From an uncultured Pseudoteredinibacter sp. (GTDB taxonomy: Bacteria > Pseudomonadota > Gammaproteobacteria > Pseudomonadales > Cellvibrionaceae), in the NCBI RefSeq assembly GCF_947500695.1, contig NZ_CANMSS010000001.1, positions 248,001 to 312,000 on the forward strand: DNA of 64,000 nt. The letters run 5' to 3'. Positions 1 through 11,860 of this stretch are shown here, piece after piece. How positions within the stretch are numbered: position 1 is the first letter of the stretch; each line of letters opens with the position of its first letter. Position numbers and translations under genes: made by a program. The notes under the pieces are model-generated. The model was not told the DNA's origin and searched no databases. It was given only the letters and a program-made list of their open reading frames with translations.

Positions 1-598
1 CTATGAGGGTAAGTGGGACAGCGTGGGCAATATCAGTACCTACCACTTCAGTGGCCTTCAGCTTGGGGTACAACACTAAAAGTAGCGCTGCACAGAAGGC
101 TCCAGCGCCAACTGAAGATAGGGTTACCAGCACGCCTAGTATGACGCCACTGATCACGGTGATCAGGCGTCCATGCTGATGCACCTTTGACATCAGGCCA
201 TCGCCGCTTTGGCTGGCTTTCTGTAAGCGCTTTTTAAACAGGATAACGGCCGAGGTGATAATCAGCATCAAGCCCAGGCTGTGGGTCAATAAGCCTTGAT
301 AGTCATGGGCGCCCTGAAAGAAAGTTTGCAGCAGTAAGGCGGTAACCAGCGATGCGGGAATACTACCAGCCGCCAATGCCACAACCAATGACCAACGAAT
401 ATTGCCCAGTTTGTGGTGGGTGCGAACCCCTCCAGCTTTAGTGACGGCGGCAAACAAAAGGTCGGTACCAATGGCTACATTGTAAGGAATACCAAAGAGG
501 ATCAGCAGGGGGGTCATCAGTGAGCCACCGCCGACTCCGGTTACTCCGACGGCGAATCCGACGCCAGCACCGGCAAATATATACGTTAAGGCATCCAT
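1..598 (-). CDS. TauE/SafE family sulfite/anion exporter, 3' truncated by window edge
   Basis: Reading the minus strand from an ATG at 598 gives an open frame of 199 codons running off the window start. The N-terminus (MDALTYIFAGAGVGFAVG) leads into the Gly-rich VTGVGGGSLMTPLLI stretch typical of TauE/SafE (DUF81) inner-membrane permeases, and further hydrophobic segments follow. Members export or import sulfite, sulfoacetate or related anions; the substrate here cannot be read from sequence. It is transcribed divergently from cysB across about 210 bp, which suggests it belongs to the CysB-controlled sulfur regulon (inference). No strong Shine-Dalgarno is visible before the ATG. The C-terminal part lies outside the window. 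Confidence 0.85.
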   Translation of the reverse strand, partial: MDALTYIFAGAGVGFAVGVTGVGGGSLMTPLLILFGIPYNVAIGTDLLFAAVTKAGGVRTHHKLGNIRWSLVVALAAGSIPASLVTALLLQTFFQGAHDYQGLLTHSLGLMLIITSAVILFKKRLQKASQSGDGLMSKVHQHGRLITVISGVILGVLVTLSSVGAGAFCAALLLVLYPKLKATEVVGTDIAHAVPLTLI

Positions 599-757
599 AT
601 AAACAATAAGTAGGAAACAGGTGAATTTTTATAGCTAAATTAGCAATTAGTACTGGCAAATATACGGATAAGACTCTATTCTGGAAAAGAATATTTACTT
701 ATATTTTTATAAGTAAATACTTGGACAAGAGCTTGGCGTACAAAGCTTCATTTCTGA

Positions 758-3171
<2,414 letters not shown>

Positions 3172-3256
3172 GAGATGGTCCTTATCTATCCACTAAGTAC
3201 TGGCTTTGACGGTGCTTGTGGTGCTGTTGGTTTCAGGGGTGAGTCATTCCGAGTGA

Positions 3257-3754
3257 CTATTCTTGGCGATTAACTAAAGGATACCCTGAATGATGTATTT
3301 TAATTGTATTGCCTATCGAAATTTCTACAAGGCTACAATTATCAAGTACCTTCACGGGAATAGCTAGGGTATGACAGAGTGCTTCAAATACACTGCCGTG
3401 GGAAACTATTAGCGTATAGGGTTTAAGCTGCTCCGGCGCAAGCTTGGCCCTTGGTGGCTGGAGGCTTTGGAGGTTAATCGAAAGCTCTTGCCATTTATGG
3501 TCTACACGTACAGGGCAATTTAACTGTAATTGCGCCAGAGTTTGCCTTGCTCTAAGCATCGGGCTGCAGATGCAATCTTTTATCTCAAGCTCATGTATGA
3601 GAGGCGCTAACGATTTGGCTTGTTGAAACCCTGTTTCGTTGAGGCTTACATCATTAAGCCCTTGCAGTCGCCTTTCTAAGTTCCAGTTTGTTTGACCGTG
3701 CCTTAAAAAGAACAGCGGTGCTGATAGGTGTTTTACTTTCGTGTGTGCTTCCAA
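3257..3754 (-). CDS. cobC: histidine phosphatase, probable alpha-ribazole phosphatase (short)
   Basis: A 165-residue histidine-phosphatase-superfamily protein. The RHG signature (FLRHGQTNWN) holds the phospho-accepting His near residue 19; SPMLRARQTL and VSHGSVFEAL supply the conserved Arg and second His. In the Salmonella naming, CobC removes the phosphate of alpha-ribazole phosphate in lower-ligand assembly of cobalamin. It is the last gene after cbiB and cobD, four bases downstream of cobD, which supports this role over a general phosphoglycerate mutase. The start is TTG, with AAGG about 7 bases upstream inside cobD, suggesting translational coupling. It is shorter than typical CobC (about 200 residues), mainly in the middle after WQEL. 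Confidence 0.75.
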   Translation of the reverse strand: MEAHTKVKHLSAPLFFLRHGQTNWNLERRLQGLNDVSLNETGFQQAKSLAPLIHELEIKDCICSPMLRARQTLAQLQLNCPVRVDHKWQELSINLQSLQPPRAKLAPEQLKPYTLIVSHGSVFEALCHTLAIPVKVLDNCSLVEISIGNTIKIHHSGYPLVNRQE

Positions 3755-3758
3755 AAAC

Positions 3759-4814
3759 TTAGCCTTGTTTTATATAGGTTTTTATTACCATTTTTAGGCG
3801 TTCGAGACCTCCTGTATCACACAAGCCAAATCGCAATAAGTTATGGTTTTCGATAGGGTCGAAAATGCGGCAATAAATGGCCTGACTTAATAAATAATTG
3901 TGCAAGGAAGCTATCTTACCCTTATCACCTTTTAGAGTGATAAATAAGCCTCCATCTAACAGTTCTGCTGGCTCTGCACCGCTAGAAACTTGTTGTTTAA
4001 GCTGTTTTAAGAGTTGATGCAGAGATTGATTGGCGGCTTTAATTCTTTGTCGTTGTTCGTTATGCCATTTATGATCTTGTAAGCATTGTTTAGCTATATA
4101 GCGCGCTGGTCCATTTACTGACCAGGGTTCAGCCATGCCGCGCAGTTGTTCAGTGAGCTTTGAGGGGCCAAAAACAAAGCCAAGTCGAATACCCGCTAAA
4201 CCGAAGAATTTTCCGAGTGATCGTGTACAAATAATATTGTTCGCCGAATCGACTGGAGGAATGTTAGCTGTCTCAATATCTTTAAAAGCTTCATCAACGA
4301 TTAGGTAGCCTCCTCTTTTTTCGCATAGTTTTGCGATGTCTTCACAGGTTTTGTGAGAATAGGTTTCGGCGCTTGGGTTATTCGGATTAATCAAAACCAC
4401 AGTATTCACCTCGGGCTTTTGTTCTAACTTTGCCATAAGGTCTTTCTGGTTTTTGTATAGCAGATATCTATTCCCGCTTAGCAGCCATGCTTTATGATGT
4501 TCTTGGTAGCCTCTCTCAGGCAGTGCGACGGTTTTAGTTTCCGGCAAACATACTGGAAGATGCTGAATTAACCACTGAGTTCCTGCTATCGCTAGGCCTG
4601 CCGTGTTTTTTTGATAAAAATTTTGGGCTATTTTTTCAAGTTGATCATTATCGTTGGGGAGTTCACGCCATACCGCTTCAGGGATTTGAGGTACGGGCCA
4701 GCTCCAGGGACTGATGCCGGTGGAGAGATCTAGCCACTGTGCTATGCCTGTATTGGACGCTGCTGCGATCTCAGCGAGACGACCACCATGGCTAATGCTT
4801 GTTGTGATCTTCAT
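3759..4814 (-). CDS. cobD: threonine-phosphate decarboxylase, PLP-dependent
   Basis: A 351-residue fold-type I aminotransferase-like protein. It has the N-terminal HGGRLAEIA motif of CobD/HisC-like enzymes, NPNNPSAETY, the LIVDEAF Asp that binds the PLP pyridine nitrogen, and CTRSLGKFFGLAGIRLGF containing the PLP Schiff-base Lys. It would decarboxylate L-threonine-O-3-phosphate to (R)-1-amino-2-propanol phosphate, the linker of the cobalamin nucleotide loop (Salmonella CobD; Pseudomonas CobC nomenclature). It sits between cbiB (38 bp upstream) and the phosphatase (4 bp downstream). A plain histidinol-phosphate aminotransferase is the alternative, but the B12 neighbours argue against it. Confidence 0.88.
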   Translation of the reverse strand: MKITTSISHGGRLAEIAAASNTGIAQWLDLSTGISPWSWPVPQIPEAVWRELPNDNDQLEKIAQNFYQKNTAGLAIAGTQWLIQHLPVCLPETKTVALPERGYQEHHKAWLLSGNRYLLYKNQKDLMAKLEQKPEVNTVVLINPNNPSAETYSHKTCEDIAKLCEKRGGYLIVDEAFKDIETANIPPVDSANNIICTRSLGKFFGLAGIRLGFVFGPSKLTEQLRGMAEPWSVNGPARYIAKQCLQDHKWHNEQRQRIKAANQSLHQLLKQLKQQVSSGAEPAELLDGGLFITLKGDKGKIASLHNYLLSQAIYCRIFDPIENHNLLRFGLCDTGGLERLKMVIKTYIKQG

Positions 4815-4852
4815 TGTTTCGATGTTTTAACTAGATAATACTGTGTGCCTAA

Positions 4853-5776
4853 TTATCGTATAAGCAGAGCGAGGCAGGCTAGTATTATCGTTAAGAATAC
4901 TATGCGGCGATTAACAAACTGATTTGCTCGAGTAATATCTTCATTGGTTGCTGGCAGGCCGTAACCCATTACGGTCTTTTCCACCTTTTTGCCGTGGTAA
5001 ATGGCCGGGCCGCCTAATTGTAGTCCAAGTGCGGCGGCACCTGTACACATAACCGGTCCGCCATTGGGGCTGGCACAGTGCTTGGCCTGCTGTTGCCAGG
5101 CTAGAATGCTCTGCTTGGCGTTTTTACTAAAGCAAAAGAGCAGGGCGCAGATTCTAGCGGGGATATAATTAAGTAAGTCATCAATTCTCGCTGAGGCTTT
5201 TCCGAATTTCAGGTAGCGTTTGTTTTTATAGCCCCACATGGCATCCAGTGTATTGCTCAGTCGATAAAGAACTAAAGCAGCAGGCCCAAATGCGAGAAAC
5301 CAAAAAATGGGTGCAATTACGCTGTCGTTACAGTTTTCTAAGGTAGATTCAATAGCGGCGTTACAGATACTACGGGTATCCATTTCTGAAGTTTCTCGGC
5401 TCACAATCATACCGACTGCGACGCGGCCAGAGTGTAGATCTTTCTTTAAGGCTGTTGCCACTGCCTCGCTATGCTCTAAAAGAGAGCGTCTTGCAATACC
5501 TAGATAGACAATAAACGAGCCTACGATAATTTCTGCGAATATAGGCAAAGTGCAGAGGTAAAAGAAAGCACAAACAGCGAAGCACAAAGGTAGGACTGCC
5601 AGTACCCAAGCCAGTGAACCTTTAGTAATGAGATGATCGCCGTGATTAAGATAGTTCTCCAGCTTAGAGGCGATGTAGCCAAAGCCTACCAATGGGTGAA
5701 AACGTCGACTTTCTCCGAGTAAGGCATCGATTAGTAGGCCAATGATCACGCAAAGGCACAGCTCACTGAAGTTCAC
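4853..5776 (-). CDS. cbiB: adenosylcobinamide-phosphate synthase CbiB
   Basis: A 307-residue polytopic inner-membrane protein. It opens with LIIGLLIDALLGESRRFHPLVGFG, the CbiB/CobD family hallmark (D-x-x-x-G-x-x-xx-HP). Later it has MIVSRETSEMD, ATIES-like AAIESTLENCNDS and NGGPVMCTGAAALGLQLGG, all conserved in the family. It joins aminopropanol phosphate to adenosylcobyric acid. The start is GTG at 5776 with AAGGA about 10 bases upstream. It leads a three-gene run with the decarboxylase and phosphatase. I looked upstream (5777-5902) for a cobalamin riboswitch and saw no B12 box. No corrin-ring genes are in the window, so this may be a salvage or late branch. Confidence 0.92.
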   Translation of the reverse strand: MNFSELCLCVIIGLLIDALLGESRRFHPLVGFGYIASKLENYLNHGDHLITKGSLAWVLAVLPLCFAVCAFFYLCTLPIFAEIIVGSFIVYLGIARRSLLEHSEAVATALKKDLHSGRVAVGMIVSRETSEMDTRSICNAAIESTLENCNDSVIAPIFWFLAFGPAALVLYRLSNTLDAMWGYKNKRYLKFGKASARIDDLLNYIPARICALLFCFSKNAKQSILAWQQQAKHCASPNGGPVMCTGAAALGLQLGGPAIYHGKKVEKTVMGYGLPATNEDITRANQFVNRRIVFLTIILACLALLIR

Positions 5777-5902
5777 TGCAGGTGTTTCCTTATGGAGCTA
5801 GGAAGAGAAAATAGAAGTCTACCAGGGCTGCAATATAAAACGGGCGAAACCAATAGATTCCCTATCGTTTTTGCTATTAATAGAGCTCAATGGTGTATTC
5901 AG

Positions 5903-6781
5903 CTATTTGCTGTCCACCATGCGCATTAAACATTCTTGCGCGGCTGCCGCTACAAGGCAGCCGTCCTTGCGATAGATTTTTCCAAAGTTCAAGCCACGGG
6001 CACCTGCGGTTTTGGGGCTATCAAGTTCATAGTAGTGCCACTCGCTGGCATCAATTTGATCGTAAAACCATAGCGCATGATCCAAGCTGGCGCTTTGCAG
6101 CTTAGGGTTGTAATAGGAGATACCGTGGGGCAGTAGGGAGGTGTCTAACAGATAGCTGTCCGACATATACGATAGCAGCGCTTGGTTCAGAATGGGGTCT
6201 TCAACTTTCCCGCTGGCGCGCATCCAAACTCCAACGCGAGGTGGCATTGGTGTAGGGTTTAAATGATCGAAAGGGTTGGTGCTGCGATATTCGATTTCCA
6301 AAGTGCGTTTATCTGGATCTAGGCCTTTCGCTTCACAGTATTCGATTTGCCGTTCGTGTTCTGTCTGCAGGCCTTCTACAGGAGCGTCGGCTTGGAACTC
6401 GCATTGCTGCTCTAAACCGTCTTCAGGCCTTTGAAAAGACAGGGATGAAATTAGTATCGCCTTACCGTTCTGCAGGGCGGTAACGCGGCGGGTGCAAAAG
6501 CCGCGACCGTCGCGCACGATTTCGACTTCAAAATCAATATCAATATGGACCTGCCCAGGGCGAATGAAATAGGCATGCTGGGAATGAACTTTATATTCAT
6601 CGCTCACCGTTTGGTGAGCGGCATAAAGTGCTTGGGCGAGTACTTGCCCGCCGTAAACGCGCCCCCAAGGTACTTGCATATTGTGCCCGCGAAAAAGTAA
6701 GTCCCCCTGTTTTTCTAACCGCAGTACTTCAAGTAGGCTTTGAAAATCTTTGACTTTTTTATCCGCGAAGGCGTCGCTCAT
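5903..6781 (-). CDS. tesB: acyl-CoA thioesterase II
   Basis: A 292-residue double hot-dog thioesterase close to the family length of about 286. Motifs include LLFRGHNMQVPWGRVYGGQV near the N-terminus, SLDHALWFYD with the catalytic Asp, and AAQECLMR with the conserved Gln near the C-terminus. It hydrolyses medium- and long-chain acyl-CoA in the cytoplasm. The start is taken as ATG at 6781, which has AAGGA eight bases upstream. A longer TTG start at 6814 would overlap the RNase II gene. It is 22 bp downstream of rnb on the same strand and probably co-transcribed. Confidence 0.93.
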   Translation of the reverse strand: MSDAFADKKVKDFQSLLEVLRLEKQGDLLFRGHNMQVPWGRVYGGQVLAQALYAAHQTVSDEYKVHSQHAYFIRPGQVHIDIDFEVEIVRDGRGFCTRRVTALQNGKAILISSLSFQRPEDGLEQQCEFQADAPVEGLQTEHERQIEYCEAKGLDPDKRTLEIEYRSTNPFDHLNPTPMPPRVGVWMRASGKVEDPILNQALLSYMSDSYLLDTSLLPHGISYYNPKLQSASLDHALWFYDQIDASEWHYYELDSPKTAGARGLNFGKIYRKDGCLVAAAAQECLMRMVDSK

Positions 6782-6803
6782 TGGGCAGTCCTTATTGTTC
6801 TTA

Positions 6804-8729
6804 CTATTCGACAATACTTACAGCGATACGACGAAGTGCAGTATCAATGCTGTTCACCTTAACTTTAAGGGATTGTCCAAGCTGGTGCACAGTGTCACCG
6901 CGGACGAGTTTTAGGCGGCGATGGTCTAACTCCCAAGGGGCTTCTTTGTTTTGTAAAAGAGCAAAGCCTTCGATACCCGTATCATCAAAGCGCAGGCCAA
7001 CGCCTTGGCCGTTGACTAGGGCGATGGTGGCTTGATGTTCGCTGCCAATTTTATCGGCCATATATTGCACATGTAGCCACTGCTCCATTTGGCGAACAGC
7101 TTGGCGCCCAGCCATGAGTTGCGTCTGCGTCTTTTCTAGCTGCTCTGCGCTAATGGTCATTGGCATAGCTTGCTCAGAAAGTTTGGCCTTGATAACTAGG
7201 TGATTGTAGTAGTCCTGATAGCGGCGAATTGGGGAGCTAATGGTGGCATAGCCAGCCAATCCAAGACCTAAGTGCGGTGCCGCTGAGGTATGCAGTTCAC
7301 TGGCCTGTAATAGACGCTTGCAAGTTAGCAGTAGCTGAGGGTCGTCTTGATTTAGACTCTGCATCAAATCTCGATAGCCTTCTAAGCTATCAAGCTTTAG
7401 ATCAGCAAGTTTGGGATGGTCGGCTTTAAGCACCTCTTGTAAGGTTTCCAGCTTGTCTTCTTTTATTCCTGCGTGGTGTGAAAATAGAGCAGGTAGCTGA
7501 TTTTCTTTAAAGAAGCTGGCCGCGCTGATATTACAAGCCAGCATAGCTTCTTCTACCATTAGGTGGGCTTGGGTTTTATTGCGCTTGTGGATCGAGCCTA
7601 TTTTGCCTTGTTCATTTAGCTCGATGTCGTAGTCGGCTTTATCTTCCATTACCAGGGCATGTTCTAGACGGAAAGCCTGACGCTGCTGCGCGAGCTCGTG
7701 CAGAGCTTTTAAACTCTCGCTTTGTGCTGCATCTAGGCCCAGTTTGTCGTCATCTTCGCAGAGCCAATCTGCCACCTCTTGGTAGCTGAGCTTTCTCTGA
7801 GATTTGATGTTGGCTAATTCAAAGCGAAATGCAGAGATTTCGCCTGAATGGCTGATGTCCATATGACAGATTAATGCAGGACGCTGCTCGCCTTCGACTA
7901 AGGAGTAGCGATTCTGAGACAGCTCAGTTGGGAACATATGTCGGCTTTGACCGGGCAGATACACGGTCTGAGTCCTATTGAGAGCGGCCTGACCGAGAGA
8001 GGAATCAGCGGCAACTTCGATGCTTGGATCAGCGATAGCGACGCTGACCTTGTAATCATCACCATCGCGCTGTACTGCGATTGCATCATCCATATCTAAG
8101 GTGCTAGATGAATCGATGGTAACAAAGGGCAAGTCACAGTTGTTGGGGTAACTAGGGATATCGGCTTTTGCTAGCTCATCAGCCTGTTCCTGGGCGCCTT
8201 TGCCTAATTTGCCTGGCAAATTATGCTTACTGGCCATGTAGAGGCCTTCAATGCCTGGAGTGCTATCGTTACCTAGGTTTTCTAGCACGCGTACCTGAGC
8301 TTTACCCTCTTTGTGAAAAGGGTGTTGGCTAATACGACAGCGGATAAAATCGCCAGCCTTTAGACCTTTACGTTGATTAGGGGGAATAAATAACCAGCGG
8401 TTAAACTGAGGCAGATCTGGCTGCACAAAATGGCCCTGACCGCGCACCACATAATGGCCTACAAAGTCTTGCAGGGGGCTTTCTAGTAGTTTTTCCAGCT
8501 CGGCTTGAGGCTTGCCACCTTTACCTTCAACTACATTAATACGAACACGATCTCCTGGGAAAAGGCGATTCATATCATTGGGGGTTATAAATGCTTCGCG
8601 ACCATCATCAAGGCTGGCAAAGCCAAATTTGCCATTGCTGCCTCTAACCGTACCTTTGGCGATGTCTTTTGTAGATCGGATATCTTTCTTCAGTTGGCTC
8701 AACTGGCTGAGCGCATCTTTGTTTAGCAT
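6804..8729 (-). CDS. rnb: exoribonuclease II (RNase II/R family)
   Basis: A 641-residue protein matching RNase II (E. coli about 644) better than the longer RNase R. Order: N-terminal cold-shock/OB domains (about 1-170, with GTVRGSNGKFGFASLDDG), the RNB catalytic domain (about 190-520) with TIDSSSTLDMDDAIAV holding the metal-binding Asp cluster, SSPIRRYQDYYNHLVI, and a C-terminal S1 domain (LVNGQGVGLRFDDTGIEGF). It degrades single-stranded RNA 3' to 5'. ATG at 8729 is preceded by AAGGG. It heads the rnb-tesB pair. Confidence 0.93.
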   Translation of the reverse strand: MLNKDALSQLSQLKKDIRSTKDIAKGTVRGSNGKFGFASLDDGREAFITPNDMNRLFPGDRVRINVVEGKGGKPQAELEKLLESPLQDFVGHYVVRGQGHFVQPDLPQFNRWLFIPPNQRKGLKAGDFIRCRISQHPFHKEGKAQVRVLENLGNDSTPGIEGLYMASKHNLPGKLGKGAQEQADELAKADIPSYPNNCDLPFVTIDSSSTLDMDDAIAVQRDGDDYKVSVAIADPSIEVAADSSLGQAALNRTQTVYLPGQSRHMFPTELSQNRYSLVEGEQRPALICHMDISHSGEISAFRFELANIKSQRKLSYQEVADWLCEDDDKLGLDAAQSESLKALHELAQQRQAFRLEHALVMEDKADYDIELNEQGKIGSIHKRNKTQAHLMVEEAMLACNISAASFFKENQLPALFSHHAGIKEDKLETLQEVLKADHPKLADLKLDSLEGYRDLMQSLNQDDPQLLLTCKRLLQASELHTSAAPHLGLGLAGYATISSPIRRYQDYYNHLVIKAKLSEQAMPMTISAEQLEKTQTQLMAGRQAVRQMEQWLHVQYMADKIGSEHQATIALVNGQGVGLRFDDTGIEGFALLQNKEAPWELDHRRLKLVRGDTVHQLGQSLKVKVNSIDTALRRIAVSIVE

Positions 8730-9032
8730 GTAAAGCCCTTAATGAGAGGGAGGTGTTAATAGATCTAGGTTCCAGGAGCAATCTTGGCATTGAATCCGGG
8801 ACCTACATTAGCCCAAAAGGGCGTGATTATATCAGCTATCCCAGGCTTGGCGATCCTGTCTTGAAGACAAATTCTCTGACCATCTATCTGTTCTATATAT
8901 CGATTCTCTATACAAAAACTATGGCCTCAACAGGGTGGCTATAACTTAAGCGTTAAATTGGTGCGCCTGAGTGCATCATAAGGGCGCGCTGTTGTCTTAA
9001 ATGATCAAAAATAGAGCGTATTTGTCTTGAGT
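8730..9032. other. intergenic stretch, 5' part of the rnb/chemoreceptor divergent region
   Basis: This gap separates divergent rnb and the chemoreceptor gene. It must contain the rnb promoter on the minus strand and the promoter of the long chemoreceptor leader on the plus strand. I see no convincing ORF and no clear consensus promoter. A short hairpin (AGCCC/GGGCG) lies near 8811-8824. Confidence 0.4.
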
Positions 9033-9112
9033 GAGCAAATTTTACGCAAATCCTTGCTGTTTATGAGGGATTCCGCAAAGCCACGCACCATGGGGGGGCT
9101 GCTGGTTTTCTA
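9033..9112 (+). promoter_or_regulatory. candidate GEMM-type (cyclic-di-GMP) riboswitch
   Basis: The leader of the downstream chemoreceptor contains GCAAATCC followed by a 5-7 bp stem (AATCC at 9048-9052 with GGATT at 9068-9072), then CGCAAAGCCACGCACC (9074 on), then GGGGGCTGCTGG. Order and spacing resemble the GEMM-I c-di-GMP aptamer: CAAA-CC, first hairpin, CGCAAAGCCACG, second hairpin, GCxGxxGG. GEMM leaders are known to precede methyl-accepting chemotaxis genes. However, the outer P1 pairing is not obvious by eye, the usual GNRA loop in the first hairpin is absent, and the second hairpin is short. It may be degenerate or a coincidence. Confidence 0.4.
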
Positions 9113-9255
9113 ACTTTTCGTATTAACATATTTTGTAAGAAGTGAAAATAATTACTAAACCTTTAGTGTGAGTTGGTCGATGTATTAACTGTCGCGTAAG
9201 CATTCATTCGCGTTCAGATGGCCAGATAACGTATAGACATAATGAGAATTTACAT

Positions 9256-11598
9256 ATGAAAGTTAGAACTAGGGTCTCTTTGTTTGCTTTAGCCCTATCA
9301 TTGATACCGCTTTTAGCTGTAACCGTGGTACTGGGTTGGTTTTCATATTCATCCGCACAAGAAGCTTTAAATAAACAGTTGGAAAGCAAGTTGGTTTCGC
9401 GCCGAGAAGCGAAAAAGACCGAACTTGAGTCGTATTTCCAAACTGTTAATGATCAATTATTGAGTCAGGCACAAAGTAATATGTTGGTTTCGGCCGCGAT
9501 TGACTTCAATGAAGCCTTTGCCCAGCAAAGCTTTGCAGGCACGGATGCCATTGAGAGATTTGGCAGCGATGCTGAACGGTCTTTGGATGACTACTATCAA
9601 AACGATTACGCCAATCGTTATAAGGAAAAGAACACTGGCAAATCAGTCGATGTTGACAGCATTGTTAGCTCTCTGGGTGAGCGAGCGAAATGGTTTCAAT
9701 ACTATTACATCAGTGACAATGAAGAAGCCTTAGGCGAAAAAGATAATATGCTGAGCTCTTCATTGGGCGGCAGTTACGACGAGGTGCATGAACTCTATCA
9801 CCCCGCCATTCAGGCTTTTCTTAAGCGTTTTGGCTTTTACGATATCTTTATCATCGACCCCGAGACGGGCGATGTAGTCTACTCGGTATACAAGGAGCTG
9901 GACTATGCGACTAATCTCGACTCTGGGCCGTATCGCAATTCTGGTTTAGCGCAGGCCTATAGGGCGGCAAAAGCATTGGGAGATAGCCGGGAAGTTGCTG
10001 TAGTGGATTTCAAACCCTATTTGCCAAGCTATAACGACAATGCCGCTTTCGCGGCGACACCCATTTTGGATATTGATGGCAATCAGCAAGGCATCTTGGT
10101 TTACCAGATGGCTCTAGATCGTATTAATCAGCTGATGACTCTGAATCAAGATTGGCAGTCGCAAGGCTATGGTAAAACCGCTGAGCTTTATTTGGTCGGT
10201 GATGATCAGCATATGCGTTCAGACAGTCGTGTATTTGTAGAGAGCCCTAATGCCTTTAAGCAATGGGGCTATAACAGCAGCTTTGGCCAATCCGCGACAG
10301 ATACTGTGTTGGCGAAGGGCACCACGATTGCCGCGGTCCCAGTAAACACTCCAGCAGGTAAAGCAGTCGCAGGTGGCCGTACTGGTGTATCCCATTATGA
10401 AAACTATATGGGAGAGAAGGTGATCGGGGCTTATACACCATTAAATATTAATGGCTTGAAGTGGGGTATTGTCGCTGAAATCTATCAAGACGAAGCATTT
10501 CAGGCGGTTGAGTCCCTTGGTGACTTGATCGCGCTATATGGTGGAATCACTTTCGTTGCAGTCTTGATCGTAGCTATTGCCGTAGGCTTATGGTTTGCCC
10601 ATGGTTTATCGCGGCCTATTTCAAGACTTAGCGAGACGGTTGCTGAAATCTCGGCGAATAACGATCTAACATTGTCTATCTCTGAAGCGGGTGATGAAGA
10701 GGTCTCTCAAGCAGCCAGCAGTGTGAATGCGTTAATCCGTAGGCTGAGAGAAAACTTTCTACAAATCAGCTCTTCTTCGGGACAGCTGGCGCAGAGTGCG
10801 GATGGTATGTCTGAATTGATGAATACCAATTTGCAGGAAATAGATGCGCAAAACCGCGAGTGCATGAAGGTCGCTCAATCGGCTACTCAGTTAGAGCAGG
10901 CAGCGCACGAAGTGGCGCGCAATGCCAGTGAAACTGCCGTACAAACTCGAGAGGCCAATACGATATCTGGCCGCTTGGCGGATATGGTTGAAAGATCAGT
11001 GGCCTCTACCCAAGCGGTAGCGGGTGAAATCGGCAGTGCGAATGAGGCCATGGAAACTTTGGCTGAGCGTACCAGCGATATTGGCTCGGTCTTGGATGTG
11101 ATCCAAGAAATCGCTGAACAGACCAACTTGTTGGCTTTAAACGCGGCAATTGAAGCGGCTAGGGCTGGCGAGCAAGGGCGCGGATTTGCGGTGGTTGCTG
11201 ATGAGGTTCGTAACCTAGCGCGCCGTACTCAAGATGCCACCGGCGAGATTTCATCGATGATTGAAGGCTTGCAATCGGACTCTGGTGTAGCGGTTGGAGC
11301 TATGCGTACAGGCCTTGAGAAGGTTAAATCGAATGTGGCCGAAGCCGAATCTTCCAAGGAAGCCTTGGCTGAAACTATGGATATCGTCCGTAAGATTTCT
11401 TTGATGAATGAGCAGGTTGCCACTGCGGCTGAAGAGCAGAGCGAAGTAATCAAAGAGATCACCGGCAGCACGCAGGATCTTAGTCATCTGTCAGATCGCA
11501 GTACAGAACGTAGCCACGAGCTTGATAGTATTAGCTCGCAGCTCAGCGGGTTGGCCGGTAATCTGAAAACGATGGTGTCCGCCTACAAGGTTGGCTAG
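9256..11598 (+). CDS. methyl-accepting chemotaxis protein with large periplasmic Cache sensor
   Basis: A 780-residue transmembrane chemoreceptor. TM1 is about residues 7-29. A long periplasmic region of about 390 residues is consistent with a double Cache module ([34 protein letters not shown]). TM2 is about 425-450, followed by HAMP ([16 protein letters not shown]). The cytoplasmic coiled coil carries the conserved tip [20 protein letters not shown]. It would sense a small extracellular ligand and signal through CheA/CheW, which are not in this window. It is monocistronic with its own terminator, and its long leader may hold a c-di-GMP riboswitch. Confidence 0.93.
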   Translation: MKVRTRVSLFALALSLIPLLAVTVVLGWFSYSSAQEALNKQLESKLVSRREAKKTELESYFQTVNDQLLSQAQSNMLVSAAIDFNEAFAQQSFAGTDAIERFGSDAERSLDDYYQNDYANRYKEKNTGKSVDVDSIVSSLGERAKWFQYYYISDNEEALGEKDNMLSSSLGGSYDEVHELYHPAIQAFLKRFGFYDIFIIDPETGDVVYSVYKELDYATNLDSGPYRNSGLAQAYRAAKALGDSREVAVVDFKPYLPSYNDNAAFAATPILDIDGNQQGILVYQMALDRINQLMTLNQDWQSQGYGKTAELYLVGDDQHMRSDSRVFVESPNAFKQWGYNSSFGQSATDTVLAKGTTIAAVPVNTPAGKAVAGGRTGVSHYENYMGEKVIGAYTPLNINGLKWGIVAEIYQDEAFQAVESLGDLIALYGGITFVAVLIVAIAVGLWFAHGLSRPISRLSETVAEISANNDLTLSISEAGDEEVSQAASSVNALIRRLRENFLQISSSSGQLAQSADGMSELMNTNLQEIDAQNRECMKVAQSATQLEQAAHEVARNASETAVQTREANTISGRLADMVERSVASTQAVAGEIGSANEAMETLAERTSDIGSVLDVIQEIAEQTNLLALNAAIEAARAGEQGRGFAVVADEVRNLARRTQDATGEISSMIEGLQSDSGVAVGAMRTGLEKVKSNVAEAESSKEALAETMDIVRKISLMNEQVATAAEEQSEVIKEITGSTQDLSHLSDRSTERSHELDSISSQLSGLAGNLKTMVSAYKVG

Positions 11599-11628
11599 CA
11601 AGGATTAGCTTAATCTATTGTTTATTCT

Positions 11629-11659
11629 AAGCCCGAACTTGTTTCGGGCTTTCTTTTTT
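11629..11659 (+). terminator. rho-independent terminator of the chemoreceptor gene
   Basis: AAGCCCGAA pairs with TTCGGGCTT across a short loop, followed by TTCTTTTTT. It lies 30 bp after the stop codon. Confidence 0.9.
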
Positions 11660-11860
11660 ACAGCACTTTAAAACTTCCCTTGCTAGTTTGTCTTTAGGCA
11701 TATAGTGGACTTTGTGTCGCTCTGACCGTAATGTTTTATATGCTTAGATAAAATTATCATCAATAGTGATAGCGTATTCTCTATAGCACTCTTATATACT
11801 GCCTGTTTACTAGCGGGCCACCCGCGCTATTGATTCCATAAAAACAATAATGGATTAATT

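Noticed and set aside
5777..5902. Cobalamin riboswitch upstream of cbiB
   Set aside because: The gap is only 126 bp and no B12-box-like sequence or long structured leader was visible.
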